Shown here: positions 1 through 5,862 of the stretch, piece by piece
Layout of the letters: every line of letters starts with the position of its first letter
How positions within the stretch are numbered: position 1 is the first letter of the stretch
From: Dehalococcoidales bacterium
GTDB taxonomy: Bacteria; Chloroflexota; Dehalococcoidia; Dehalococcoidales; ARS1013
Direction: 5' to 3'
Assembly (NCBI GenBank): GCA_030672225.1
Contig: DAOVGW010000032.1
Location: forward strand, 1 to 9,929
DNA: 9,929 nucleotides
Translations under genes and position numbers: made by a program
Notes under the pieces: generated by a model
The model's database searches: none
What the model saw: only the letters and a program-made list of their open reading frames with translations
Told to the model about the DNA's origin: nothing

Positions 1-724
1 TCCGTATCCAGTTGGCAATACCCTGAAGCTGTTTCTCATCATCATTCATGGTGGGTATTATGTTGGTAATAACCTCAACATGCATATGCCACTTATCTTT
101 AGCCCGCTTGGCAACCTCAAGAATCCCTCGCCAATGGCTTATCTTGGCCAGCTTTCGGTAAAAAGCGTCATTAAAACCCTTAATATCTACCCGCCAGGCA
201 TCCAGATAGGGACCAATAGTATCCAGCGCCTCGGGGGTCATATAGCCATTGGTCACATAGACGGTATAGAGATTATTTTCCTTGGCCAGCTTGGCTGAGT
301 CAAGTGTATATTCAAACCACACAGTGGGCTCGTTATATGTCCAGGCAATGCCTTGGCAGCTATATTCTTTGGCTAACCTTATCGCCTCTTGGGGCTTTAT
401 TTCCTTGGAAGTGCGCCACGGCTCACTGGTCTCAGGGCAAGCGATTTCCCAGTTCTGGCAGTCCTGGCAGTGAAAGTTGCAGCCCCAGCTACCCAGAGAG
501 AAAACGAGACTAGCGGGGAAGAAATGAAAAAGAGGCTTCTTTTCAATGGGGTCAACAGCTACCGATGACGCCTTGGCGTAGTTCAGGTTATACAGGGTGC
601 CATCCCTGTTGTGGTACATTTTGCAAACGCCAGACTTGTCCCGACCTATCCGGCAGCGCCACTGGCAGATATTACACTGCACTCTAGAGTTAGCCGGCTT
701 ATCATAGAGCATTGCCTCATGCAT
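1..724 (-). CDS. amrS: AmmeMemoRadiSam-type radical SAM protein (partial, 3' end outside window)
   Basis: Reading minus from ATG at 724 gives about 241 residues with no stop before the window edge. An N-terminal cysteine cluster (C17, C20, C24, C34) precedes EKKPLFHFFP (61-70) and the radical SAM signature GCNFHCQDC, with C82, C86 and C89 in CX3CX2C spacing to ligate the 4Fe-4S cluster. TYNEPTVW (near 130) and VTNGY also fit the AmrS / PFL-activase-like family. These enzymes cleave S-adenosylmethionine to a 5'-deoxyadenosyl radical; the AmrS substrate is not established. AmrS is often linked to AMMECR1 and Memo domain genes, but neither is visible here and the next gene downstream is off-window. 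The start is supported by AAGGGG (731-736 on the opposite strand) six bases upstream. Family call is confident; the exact subfamily slightly less so. Confidence 0.88.
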   Translation of the reverse strand, partial: MHEAMLYDKPANSRVQCNICQWRCRIGRDKSGVCKMYHNRDGTLYNLNYAKASSVAVDPIEKKPLFHFFPASLVFSLGSWGCNFHCQDCQNWEIACPETSEPWRTSKEIKPQEAIRLAKEYSCQGIAWTYNEPTVWFEYTLDSAKLAKENNLYTVYVTNGYMTPEALDTIGPYLDAWRVDIKGFNDAFYRKLAKISHWRGILEVAKRAKDKWHMHVEVITNIIPTMNDDEKQLQGIANWIR

Positions 725-742
725 AATTAGCCCCTTAACCCA

Positions 743-748
743 ATTATA
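743..748 (-). promoter_or_regulatory. Candidate -10 box for the radical SAM gene
   Basis: The minus strand reads TATAAT here, 18 bases before the ATG at 724, with the AAGGGG ribosome binding site in between. No convincing -35 is present at 16-18 bases, so the leader would be only about a dozen bases long. A chance match remains possible. Confidence 0.35.
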
Positions 749-794
749 TCACTCGGCTACCTTGAGTTATAGTACGGGGACTGACTTTTTTATT

Positions 795-880
795 ACACCC
801 TTACCCCCTTTATCCCACTCTCCCTTGAGTGAGAGGGGGAAGAATAGAAAAGAGGGGCTTCGCCCCTCTTAAAACACCCC
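795..880. repeat. Intergenic double-palindrome repeat, copy A
   Basis: Two consecutive hairpins. The first is imperfect: TCCC-A-CTCTC (813-822) against GAGAG-G-GGGA (831-840), one mismatch, 8-base loop. The second is perfect: AAGAGGGGC (850-858), loop TTC, GCCCCTCTT (862-870). It ends in AAAACACCCC. The same arrangement recurs at 2040-2120, with the second hairpin identical. It lies between two minus-strand genes and has no coding potential. It resembles REP-like or miniature mobile elements; no terminal direct repeats are obvious. Confidence 0.8.
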
Positions 881-900
881 AACAAAATTTGATGGCGTCT

Positions 901-974
901 CTCTTAAGCACCCCGATGTGCACAGTGGAGAAGAGATATTAAGAAAGAGGGCTAGCGCTCCTCTTAAACACCCC
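901..974. repeat. Degenerate partial copies of the same intergenic repeat
   Basis: The tail motif CTCTTAAGCACCCC (901-914) and CTCTTAAACACCCC (961-974) repeats the end of copy A (866-880) and copy B (2108-2120). Before the second tail is a diverged hairpin, AAGAGG (945-950) / CCTCTT (960-965), in the position of the AAGAGGGGC-TTC-GCCCCTCTT hairpin of the intact copies. This looks like an eroded, nested or tandem insertion of the element next to copy A. Confidence 0.6.
939..965 (-). terminator. Possible intrinsic terminator of the EamA transporter gene
   Basis: On the minus strand, 29 bases after the transporter stop, AAGAGG-AGCGCTAGC-CCTCTT forms a 6-bp stem followed by TCTTAATAT. The loop contains further self-complementary bases. 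The T tract is interrupted, so the call is moderate. The hairpin belongs to the intergenic repeat family, which may have been recruited as a terminator. Confidence 0.4.
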
Positions 975-993
975 TTTAAGATCTGATTTTTAT

Positions 994-1908
994 TCAGGCT
1001 AGATAGATTATAGCTATCCCGCCAACAATCATAGCAGTAGCAATCAGCCGAAGCGCCAGTGTTCCTTTGCCAGACTGCCCCTCAAGAAGAAAGCCTGACC
1101 GGAACCGGCTAAGGATAAGAGCAAAGACCAGAACAAATATGGGGCGGGAACCGGTGATAGTGGAAACCAGGGACACCGGCCCATTCTCCATTGCCCAGAA
1201 TATGAGTATAATCCCGGTTACTGCCAGCGTCTCATTTAAAGCCAGCAGCCCCATACTTGAGCTGCGTCGTCTCATATTGCCCAGTTCTCTTAGAACTTGT
1301 GGGCGTAGTGAAATAAGCAGGAAAATGCCAGACATACAAAAGGCACTGACCCAGTACATATTCCAGAAGGAAATATAGTCCAAAGCATATTTAGAAGCCA
1401 CATCGGCTATTGCCATCAGCAGGCCGGCGCCGAAAAGAAGAAGGAATGACTTGCCCAGCCAGGTAGTTGTGCCGCCCGGCTTCCGTTTAGCCGAGACCAT
1501 TACCGCTCCAGCAACCACAATCACTATTGCCAGCCACTGCAGGGAACTAAGCATCTCCCCCAGCAGAGGCACAGCCATAATAGCCACAAAGACAGGATAG
1601 ATATGAAACACCGGTATCACCCGTGACACTTCCTCCGTCCTTAAGGTATAGAGCATGATAGTCACCGATGCCATTCGGACCACGCCAGAGGTTACCGCCA
1701 CCACCAGTGGCCAGGTGCCAACATCCTCCGGCAATGGAAAGAGGTAGAATACCACCAGGCCGTAGACCAGCATGATAGCGCCCACCAGCAGCAGAAAAGC
1801 CCGAAAGCTCGGCATTCGCCGGAAGATAAGGTGGCTATCAAGAATGTTGACCACGCCGAGGGCAGCGGCACCCAGTACCGCCAAGCTAACCCAATCAACT
1901 GTCATCAT
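994..1908 (-). CDS. EamA / drug-metabolite transporter (DMT) superfamily permease
   Basis: A 304-residue, strongly hydrophobic protein with about ten predicted membrane helices in two similar halves, the usual EamA architecture and length. The first half ends in GEMLSSLQWLAIVIVVAGAV (about residues 117-136), the typical GE..s..q..g...i..G segment of EamA repeats. The second starts near residue 150 and contains STITGSRPIFVLVFA (about 249-263), the conserved stretch before the last helices. DMT permeases export or exchange small metabolites at the cytoplasmic membrane; the substrate cannot be told from sequence. Start: two adjacent ATG codons (1908, 1905); only a weak GTGAG precedes them. It is flanked by repeats on both sides and has no operon partner in the window. 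Confidence 0.88.
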   Translation of the reverse strand: MMTVDWVSLAVLGAAALGVVNILDSHLIFRRMPSFRAFLLLVGAIMLVYGLVVFYLFPLPEDVGTWPLVVAVTSGVVRMASVTIMLYTLRTEEVSRVIPVFHIYPVFVAIMAVPLLGEMLSSLQWLAIVIVVAGAVMVSAKRKPGGTTTWLGKSFLLLFGAGLLMAIADVASKYALDYISFWNMYWVSAFCMSGIFLLISLRPQVLRELGNMRRRSSSMGLLALNETLAVTGIILIFWAMENGPVSLVSTITGSRPIFVLVFALILSRFRSGFLLEGQSGKGTLALRLIATAMIVGGIAIIYLA

Positions 1909-2039
1909 TGCTCACTTGGATAAAAATAAGCATAACCCAGTTTACACTATGACAGGCTTAGAGCAAAACCTCCGTATAATACTGAGTCTCAACAAGTTAA
2001 GCCATTACCAATTATAGACCGTGTGATTGATATTCGTTG

Positions 2040-2120
2040 TCAACCTCACCCCCTTTATCCCCCTCTCCTTCAAAGGAGAGGGGGAGGTGGGAAGAGGGGC
2101 TTCGCCCCTCTTAAACACCC
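2040..2120. repeat. Intergenic double-palindrome repeat, copy B (most intact)
   Basis: Head TCAACCTCACCCCCTTTA (2040-2057); first hairpin CCCCCTCTCCTT (2059-2070) / AAGGAGAGGGGG (2073-2084), a perfect 12-base inverted repeat; second hairpin AAGAGGGGC (2092-2100), loop TTC, GCCCCTCTT (2104-2112); tail AAACACCC. It matches copy A in order and orientation. The head alone recurs exactly at 6198-6215. Confidence 0.85.
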
Positions 2121-2149
2121 TTGACTGCTTGACCTCTAGCAGATAGACT
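2121..2149 (+). promoter_or_regulatory. Candidate promoter for coaE
   Basis: TTGACT (2121-2126), 17-base spacer, TAGACT (2144-2149). The -35 matches consensus at five of six and the -10 at four of six. It would leave a leader of about 85 bases before coaE. It starts immediately after the repeat. Confidence 0.35.
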
Positions 2150-2240
2150 GACTGAAACAATTGATAAAAACCTCCTTATAAGTGAAGATGCAAATGCCAT
2201 TAGAAAATTCCATACTCAGCGCACATGAGGCTTAAAAGTG

Positions 2241-2828
2241 ATGAAGGTTATCGGTCTTACCGGTGGTATAGGTAGCGGCAAAAGCACCGTGTCCCACTTT
2301 CTGGCTGAACTTGGGGCTCTTATCATAGACGCTGATAAGGTCGGGCATGAGCTTCTTAGACCTAGCACCAAGATATGGCAACAGGTAGTAGCCGCCTTCG
2401 GCAGGCAAATTCTTACCCCTGATGGTGAGATTGACCGCAAAAAGCTGGGCCGGCTCGTTTTTGGAAGTCGCAAGCGTCTTAGCCTCTTAAACCAGCTCAT
2501 GCATCCAGAGATTAAAAAGGCAGTAAAGGCCCAGCTTTTAAAGTACCGTCGGCAGGAAGCCAGTGTGGTTGTCCTTGAAGCCCCGCTACTGATAGAAGCC
2601 GGCTGGACAGAGCTGGTGGATGAGGTCTGGGTCACCACCGCCTCTGAGACCACAGTCCTCAGACGACTTGAGCAACAAATGGGGCTGTCCAAAAAAGAGT
2701 CTCTAGCCCGCATCCGCTCTCAGTTACCTTTAAAAGAACTTATTAAGCACGCCGATGTGGTAATCAACACCGAGCTAAGCCTAGATGAGCTAAGGACAAA
2801 AGTAAAGAAGCTTTGGCAGAGGCTTTAA
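2241..2828 (+). CDS. coaE: Dephospho-CoA kinase
   Basis: Catalyses the last step of coenzyme A synthesis, ATP-dependent phosphorylation of the ribose 3'-hydroxyl of dephospho-CoA, in the cytoplasm. The 195-residue length is normal. The N terminus carries the Walker A P-loop GGIGSGKST (residues 8-16), followed by IIDADKVGHELL (near 28-39), the conserved DAD substrate-binding segment, then VVLEAPLLIEAGW (near 110-122) and the LID region QMGLSKKESLARIRSQ. Start: ATG 2241 gives the family-typical MKVIGLTGG; GTG at 2238 directly before it is the alternative and lies 7 bases after GAGG (2227-2230), against 10 for the ATG. It is monocistronic, converging on the SDR gene with 26 bases between the stops and no strong terminator there. 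Confidence 0.95.
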   Translation: MKVIGLTGGIGSGKSTVSHFLAELGALIIDADKVGHELLRPSTKIWQQVVAAFGRQILTPDGEIDRKKLGRLVFGSRKRLSLLNQLMHPEIKKAVKAQLLKYRRQEASVVVLEAPLLIEAGWTELVDEVWVTTASETTVLRRLEQQMGLSKKESLARIRSQLPLKELIKHADVVINTELSLDELRTKVKKLWQRL

Positions 2829-2854
2829 GGAATAGAGGACCTATGCTTTTTTAT

Positions 2855-3742
2855 TTAGCTGACTTTAAGATAGTCCAGCCCCTGGCTTAATGCTAATGGT
2901 TGGAAGTCGAACTGACGCTCCACTGCATTCAGGTCGGTAATGTTGTCCACCTCAAGTTGCTTAAGTTCCCCCGATGTTACTGGCGGGTTGCGCAGAACCT
3001 TCTCCATAATCACCACTGCCGGACGCATCAGTGGCAATGGAAGGTGAACCTTGATACGCTTCATCCCCAGGGTATCCATAATAGCATCCAGCATCTGCTC
3101 ATAGGTGAGATGCTCCGGCCCACCGATCTCACAGGTCTGCCCGCTTTTTTCACCCCCCAGCGCTTGAAGCACACAACTTACCGTATCTTCCACCCAGATG
3201 GGCTGGAAACGGGTTTTTCCCGAGCCGGGTATCGGGGCCAGGAAAGGAAACATCTTTATGGAGCGAATCAGTTCAGTGGTAAAACCGGAGCCGGTGCCAA
3301 ACATAACCGAGGGTTCTAATATAGTAAAGTCCAGCTTGCTTGAGCGCACTGCCTCCTCCCCCTGCCACTTGGAGTAAATATAGCGATATCTGGGGTTAGA
3401 GTTAGCCCCCAGAGCGCCGATATGAATCAACCGTTTAACGCCTGAGCTCAGGGCGGCCTGAATCACATTTTTTGTTCCCCCAACATTAATTCCATTAAAG
3501 GTGACACCCTTTCTCTCCCTGATTACCGCCACCAGATGGATAACGGTTTCTACACTTGGCATTGCCTGCTCCAGGCTCTGAAGATTGGTCACATCCCCCA
3601 GCACAAGCTCGACACCACACGCTTTCAGAGCCTCAGCCTTTGCCCAGCTGCGCACCAAGCATCTGACCTCATGGCCAGACTCAACCAGCCTGGGGACAAG
3701 GTGGCTGCCGACAAATCCGGTGCCTCCGGTAACCAGAATCAC
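2855..3742 (-). CDS. Atypical SDR, NDUFA9-like NAD(P)-binding epimerase/dehydratase family protein
   Basis: A 295-residue protein with an N-terminal Rossmann fold. TGGTGFVGSH (residues 5-14) carries the TGxxGxxG dinucleotide motif, GD at 49-50 is typical after beta 3, and Y121/K125 form the SDR YxxxK pair. The substrate domain includes FQPIWVEDTV and GGPEHLTYEQML, characteristic of the complex I NDUFA9-like / SDR_a5 group of atypical SDRs. Bacterial members have varied or unknown roles (quinone, carotenoid or sugar-nucleotide chemistry, or structural), so no substrate is assigned. Start: GTG 3742, with GAGGGA (3751-3756) eight bases upstream, gives the family-typical beginning MILVTGG. It stands divergent from rplU and convergent with coaE, with no operon partner. 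Confidence 0.88.
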   Translation of the reverse strand: MILVTGGTGFVGSHLVPRLVESGHEVRCLVRSWAKAEALKACGVELVLGDVTNLQSLEQAMPSVETVIHLVAVIRERKGVTFNGINVGGTKNVIQAALSSGVKRLIHIGALGANSNPRYRYIYSKWQGEEAVRSSKLDFTILEPSVMFGTGSGFTTELIRSIKMFPFLAPIPGSGKTRFQPIWVEDTVSCVLQALGGEKSGQTCEIGGPEHLTYEQMLDAIMDTLGMKRIKVHLPLPLMRPAVVIMEKVLRNPPVTSGELKQLEVDNITDLNAVERQFDFQPLALSQGLDYLKVS

Positions 3743-3760
3743 TGTTAATATCCCTCATTC

Positions 3761-3789
3761 AGTATGGCTAATATAATACTATCTGTCAA
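3761..3789 (-). promoter_or_regulatory. Candidate promoter for the NDUFA9-like SDR gene
   Basis: On minus, a perfect TTGACA (3784-3789) is followed after 17 bases by CATACT (3761-3766), four of six to consensus. The predicted transcript start (about 3754) would fall inside the GAGGGA ribosome binding site, an unusually short leader, so the call is tentative. Confidence 0.3.
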
Positions 3790-3830
3790 TGGATGGGATT
3801 TGTTAATATGGACCGGCGAGCCCAAGCAAT

Positions 3831-3860
3831 TTGACACATTGCCACCGCAATTGGTAAAAT
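3831..3860 (+). promoter_or_regulatory. Promoter of the rplU-rpmA-rpmE operon
   Basis: TTGACA (3831-3836), 18-base spacer, TAAAAT (3855-3860): a perfect -35 and five of six at -10. Transcription would start near 3867, giving a leader of only about 18 bases that carries the ribosome binding site and no room for an L21-type leader RNA. Confidence 0.75.
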
Positions 3861-3871
3861 GCAAAGGCTTT

Positions 3872-3877
3872 AGGAGG
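3872..3877 (+). promoter_or_regulatory. Shine-Dalgarno site that fixes an ATT start for rplU
   Basis: AGGAGG, the full core anti-Shine-Dalgarno complement, is separated by seven bases (TAACAAG) from ATT at 3885. This optimal spacing, with no in-frame ATG, GTG or TTG between the upstream stop TAA (3855) and the domain, marks ATT as the initiation codon. Confidence 0.8.
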
Positions 3878-3884
3878 TAACAAG

Positions 3885-4268
3885 ATTTACGCTATTATTG
3901 AAACTGGCGGCAAACAGTATAAGGTAAGTCCTGGTCAGACCATAGATGTCGAGCGTCTGGGTATAGCTGAGGGTGATACCGTTGAGCTGGAGCGGGTATT
4001 ACTCATTGCCGATGGTGACCGCTTAACAGTGGGCAAGCCCACCATTCAAGGCGCCAAGGTGATTGTCACCTCAAAGGGAGAGGGCAAGGGCAAGAAAATA
4101 ATAGTCTTTAAATATAAGTCAAAGGTGCGTTACCGCCGCAAGACGGGGCATCGTCAACTCTACACCAAGCTAACTATTGAGAAGATAAGCGAGCCAGAGG
4201 CGACACAAGGCGAGCCGCAGAAGAAAGTTCGCCAACGCCAGAAAGAGGTAGCTAAAAGTGGCGCATAA
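3885..4268 (+). CDS. rplU: 50S ribosomal protein bL21, apparent ATT start codon
   Basis: Large-subunit protein bL21, a 23S rRNA binder. From ATT 3885 the protein is (M)YAIIETGGKQYKVSPGQ..., the canonical bL21 N terminus, and it continues to the conserved basic end FKYKSKVRYRRKTGHRQLYT (about residues 81-100). The next in-frame recognised start is GTG at 4029, which would delete 48 conserved residues, so an ATG/GTG/TTG-only gene finder would miss or truncate this gene. Length is 127 residues against roughly 103 for common bL21; the excess is a charged Gln/Lys-rich C-terminal tail of about 25 residues after TIEKI. It overlaps rpmA by 11 bases and shares its promoter. A sequencing error (ATG to ATT) is the alternative. 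Confidence 0.93.
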   Translation: MYAIIETGGKQYKVSPGQTIDVERLGIAEGDTVELERVLLIADGDRLTVGKPTIQGAKVIVTSKGEGKGKKIIVFKYKSKVRYRRKTGHRQLYTKLTIEKISEPEATQGEPQKKVRQRQKEVAKSGA

Positions 4269-4512
4269 AAAGGGAGGCGGCTCAACCCGCTGCGGCCGGG
4301 ACTCCAAGTCCAAGCGGCTTGGGGTGAAAAGATACGCTGGCCAGAAGGTAAATGCGGGAACTATTTTAGTCCGGCAGCGGGGCACGCACATTCACCCGGG
4401 CGATAACGTCGGCGTTGGCAGAGACCACACCCTCTTTGCCCTTACTGATGGCGTAGTTAAATTCGAGCCGACCAGCAATGACCGGAGGAAGGTCAGCGTT
4501 TACGCTAATTAA
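4258..4512 (+). CDS. rpmA: 50S ribosomal protein bL27
   Basis: 84 residues starting MAHKKGGGSTRCGRDS, the classical bL27 N terminus that reaches towards the peptidyl transferase centre, followed by SKRLGVKRYAGQ and VRQRGTHIHPGDNVGVGRDHTLFA. Length is normal. There is no Firmicutes-type N-terminal extension needing protease cleavage. Start GTG 4258 lies inside the end of rplU (11-base overlap), with GAGG (4245-4248) nine bases upstream, suggesting translational coupling. Odd: Cys stands where bL27 usually has Asn in the NGRDS motif (residue 12). Confidence 0.97.
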   Translation: MAHKKGGGSTRCGRDSKSKRLGVKRYAGQKVNAGTILVRQRGTHIHPGDNVGVGRDHTLFALTDGVVKFEPTSNDRRKVSVYAN

Positions 4513-4517
4513 ATGTT

Positions 4518-4724
4518 ATGAAGGATAAGATTCATCCCAAATACTATACCGACGCTAAAGCGGTCTGTTCCTGCGGTAATACCTTTACTATTGGTTCTAC
4601 CAGAAAAACACTCAAGGTTGAGCTGTGTAGTAAGTGCCACCCATTTTTTACCGGTGAGAGTAGAATGGTAGACACCGCCGGACGGGTGGAGCGGTTTAAG
4701 CAGCGCTACAAGATAACAGGCTAA
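4518..4724 (+). CDS. rpmE: 50S ribosomal protein bL31 (zinc-binding, C+ form)
   Basis: 68 residues, MKDKIHPKYYTDAKAVCSCG at the N terminus. Cysteines C17, C19, C37 and C40 (CSC and CSKC) form the zinc site of the C+ type bL31, and HPFFTGE follows as usual. Start ATG 4518 is five bases after the rpmA stop. No clear Shine-Dalgarno precedes it, so reinitiation after rpmA is likely. Third gene of the rplU-rpmA-rpmE unit, ended by the terminator at 4747-4776. Linkage of rpmE directly to rplU-rpmA differs from the E. coli arrangement. Confidence 0.96.
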   Translation: MKDKIHPKYYTDAKAVCSCGNTFTIGSTRKTLKVELCSKCHPFFTGESRMVDTAGRVERFKQRYKITG

Positions 4725-4746
4725 ATAGATAATGGTTATCAGGGCA

Positions 4747-4776
4747 GGGAGCGGGTAATTTTTGCCGCTCCCTTTT
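4747..4776 (+). terminator. Intrinsic terminator after rpmE
   Basis: Perfect 8-bp stem GGGAGCGG (4747-4754) / CCGCTCCC (4765-4772), 10-base loop rich in T, followed by TTTT (4773-4776). It lies 22 bases after the rpmE stop and should end the ribosomal protein transcript. Confidence 0.8.
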
Positions 4777-4781
4777 AAAGT

Positions 4782-4876
4782 GCTGGAGAAGTCCTTCGGA
4801 GCTTTTTCAGCAAACCAGCCCCACCACCTCTAGTCTTATTTTTCCGCTGAAAAACGCAGTTTTCCAGCGGTCTTTT
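4782..4876 (+). promoter_or_regulatory. Attenuator-like two-hairpin leader before the DUF1385 gene
   Basis: Hairpin 1: GCTGGAGAAG (4782-4791) pairs with CTTTTTCAGC (4802-4811) using two G-U pairs, extended by TCC-TTC-GGA with one bulged G. Hairpin 2: CCGCTGAAAAAC (4844-4855) pairs with GTTTTCCAGCGG (4859-4870), one mismatch, loop GCA, then TCTTTT. The right arm of hairpin 1 (4803-4811, TTTTTCAGC) is also perfectly complementary over nine bases to the left arm of hairpin 2 (4846-4854, GCTGAAAAA), so the two folds compete, as in transcription attenuators. No ligand, leader peptide or known riboswitch core is recognised, and no promoter is seen between 4777 and 4890. It could also be two unrelated hairpins. 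Confidence 0.5.
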
Positions 4877-4890
4877 AGGCAGGTTTTATC

Positions 4891-5787
4891 ATGGTTGATA
4901 GATTTCACTATGGGGGGCAGGCGGTTATAGAGGGGGTGATGATGCGGGGGCAAAAGGTGGCTGCAACCGTGGTGCGCCGCCCCAACGGTGAACTGGTAAC
5001 CAACATCAAACCACTATCCTCTATTTATAGCGGCTGGATGAGGCGAACTCCATTTATCCGGGGTGTCATCGCCCTACTTGAAGCACTGGTGCTTGGCGTC
5101 GGCAGCCTGGTCTACTCAGCCAATGTGGCACTGGAGGAAGAAGAGGAAAAGCTCTCCTCGGGCTCAGTCTGGCTTATACTTACCGTTGCTCTAGCTTTTG
5201 GTGTTGGCCTGTTCTTTCTGGCTCCCCTTTTCCTCACCAAGCTAATTGACCCCTATATTAGTTCGTCACTGGTTTTTCACCTGATAGAGGGTTTTGTCCG
5301 TTTGGTCATGTTTCTGGGTTATCTCAAACTGATATCACTGCTACCTGACATTAAGCGAACCTTTGCCTATCACGGTGCCGAACACAAGACAATACATGCC
5401 TATGAAGACGGCGCCCCGCTTGAACCCGAAGCCATCAGTCGCTACAGCACTGCCCATGCCCGCTGCGGCACCGCTTTTTTGCTGGCGGTACTGGTTATAG
5501 CCATCCTGGTCTTTGCCTTAATTGGTCGCCAGGAAGTGTGGATTATGATACTTTCAAGGGTTCTCCTTCTGCCAGTGATTGCCTCTCTTGGTTATGAGGT
5601 AACCCAGTTTGGCGCCAGGCACATACAAAATGGCTTTATTCGGGCTATTATGACCCCAGGGCTGTGGCTACAGCGCCTGACGACAAGGCAACCGGATGAG
5701 GGGCAGATAGAGGTTGCCGTAGCGGCACTAAAAGAGGTGCTAGCTAATGAGCATCCGGTAGAGGCGACTCAACCTGTGTCTTCCTGA
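4891..5787 (+). CDS. DUF1385 / YqhQ family membrane protein
   Basis: 298 residues. The family opens with YGGQAVIEGVMMRG (residues 7-20) and carries YHGAEHKTIHAYE (160-172) and HARCGT (189-194), His, Glu and Cys-rich motifs thought to bind metal. Hydrophobic segments near 55-80, 92-117, 126-151, 194-212 and 217-236 predict an integral membrane protein. B. subtilis YqhQ is the best known relative; its biochemical role is not established. Start ATG 4891 has AGG (4881-4883) seven bases upstream, a weak site. It follows the bL31 gene, but a terminator and the two-hairpin leader intervene. The C-terminal tail (about residues 276-298) is duplicated in the DNA just after the stop. Confidence 0.93.
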   Translation: MVDRFHYGGQAVIEGVMMRGQKVAATVVRRPNGELVTNIKPLSSIYSGWMRRTPFIRGVIALLEALVLGVGSLVYSANVALEEEEEKLSSGSVWLILTVALAFGVGLFFLAPLFLTKLIDPYISSSLVFHLIEGFVRLVMFLGYLKLISLLPDIKRTFAYHGAEHKTIHAYEDGAPLEPEAISRYSTAHARCGTAFLLAVLVIAILVFALIGRQEVWIMILSRVLLLPVIASLGYEVTQFGARHIQNGFIRAIMTPGLWLQRLTTRQPDEGQIEVAVAALKEVLANEHPVEATQPVSS

Positions 5788-5862
5788 AGGCTGGCTGTAA
5801 CGGCACTGAAAGAGGTGCCAGCTATTAACCAAAAGGTAGAGGCAGGCTTAAACCGTTCTTCC
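5712..5862 (+). repeat. 78-bp tandem duplication of the DUF1385 C-terminal coding tail
   Basis: Bases 5714-5765 match 5792-5843 at about 41 of 52 positions without gaps, an offset of 78 bases (26 codons). Copy 1 encodes VAVAALKEVLANEHPVEA and ends at TGA 5785-5787. Copy 2 stays open in the same frame and would read LAVTALKEVPAINQKVEA, running to TAA at 5878-5880. Most differences keep similar residues. Either the second copy was once coding and was cut off by the TGA, or it is a non-coding remnant of replication slippage. Confidence 0.75.

Larger units (their letters stand above)
1909..2237. other. Intergenic region between divergent transporter and coaE genes
   Basis: About 330 bases without a gene. 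It holds repeat copy B (2040-2120), a candidate coaE promoter (2121-2149) and an isolated TATAAT on the plus strand (1975-1980) with no good -35. No RNA gene or riboswitch fold is recognised, and no good promoter for the minus-strand transporter is seen. Confidence 0.6.

Noticed and set aside
80..513. Plus-strand open frames over the radical SAM region
   Set aside because: They are antisense to a well-supported radical SAM coding frame with CX3CX2C and show no recognisable protein features.
1975..1980. TATAAT on plus upstream of coaE
   Set aside because: No -35 at acceptable spacing and more than 250 bases from coaE with a palindromic repeat in between.
795..2120. CRISPR array interpretation of the repeated palindromes
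   Set aside because: Copies are 1.2 kb apart with a gene between, spacing is irregular, and the units are G/C palindromes rather than regular repeat-spacer units.
2216..2713. 165-residue minus-strand frame opposite coaE
   Set aside because: It is Ser/Arg-rich and low in complexity, a shadow of the strongly supported dephospho-CoA kinase.
2829..2854. Possible bidirectional terminator between convergent coaE and the SDR gene (ATAG...CTAT followed by six T on plus)
   Set aside because: The stem is only four base pairs with an unpaired interior; too weak to call despite the T run.
3743..3884. L21-type leader RNA or other riboswitch upstream of rplU
   Set aside because: The promoter at 3831-3860 leaves only about 18 bases of leader.
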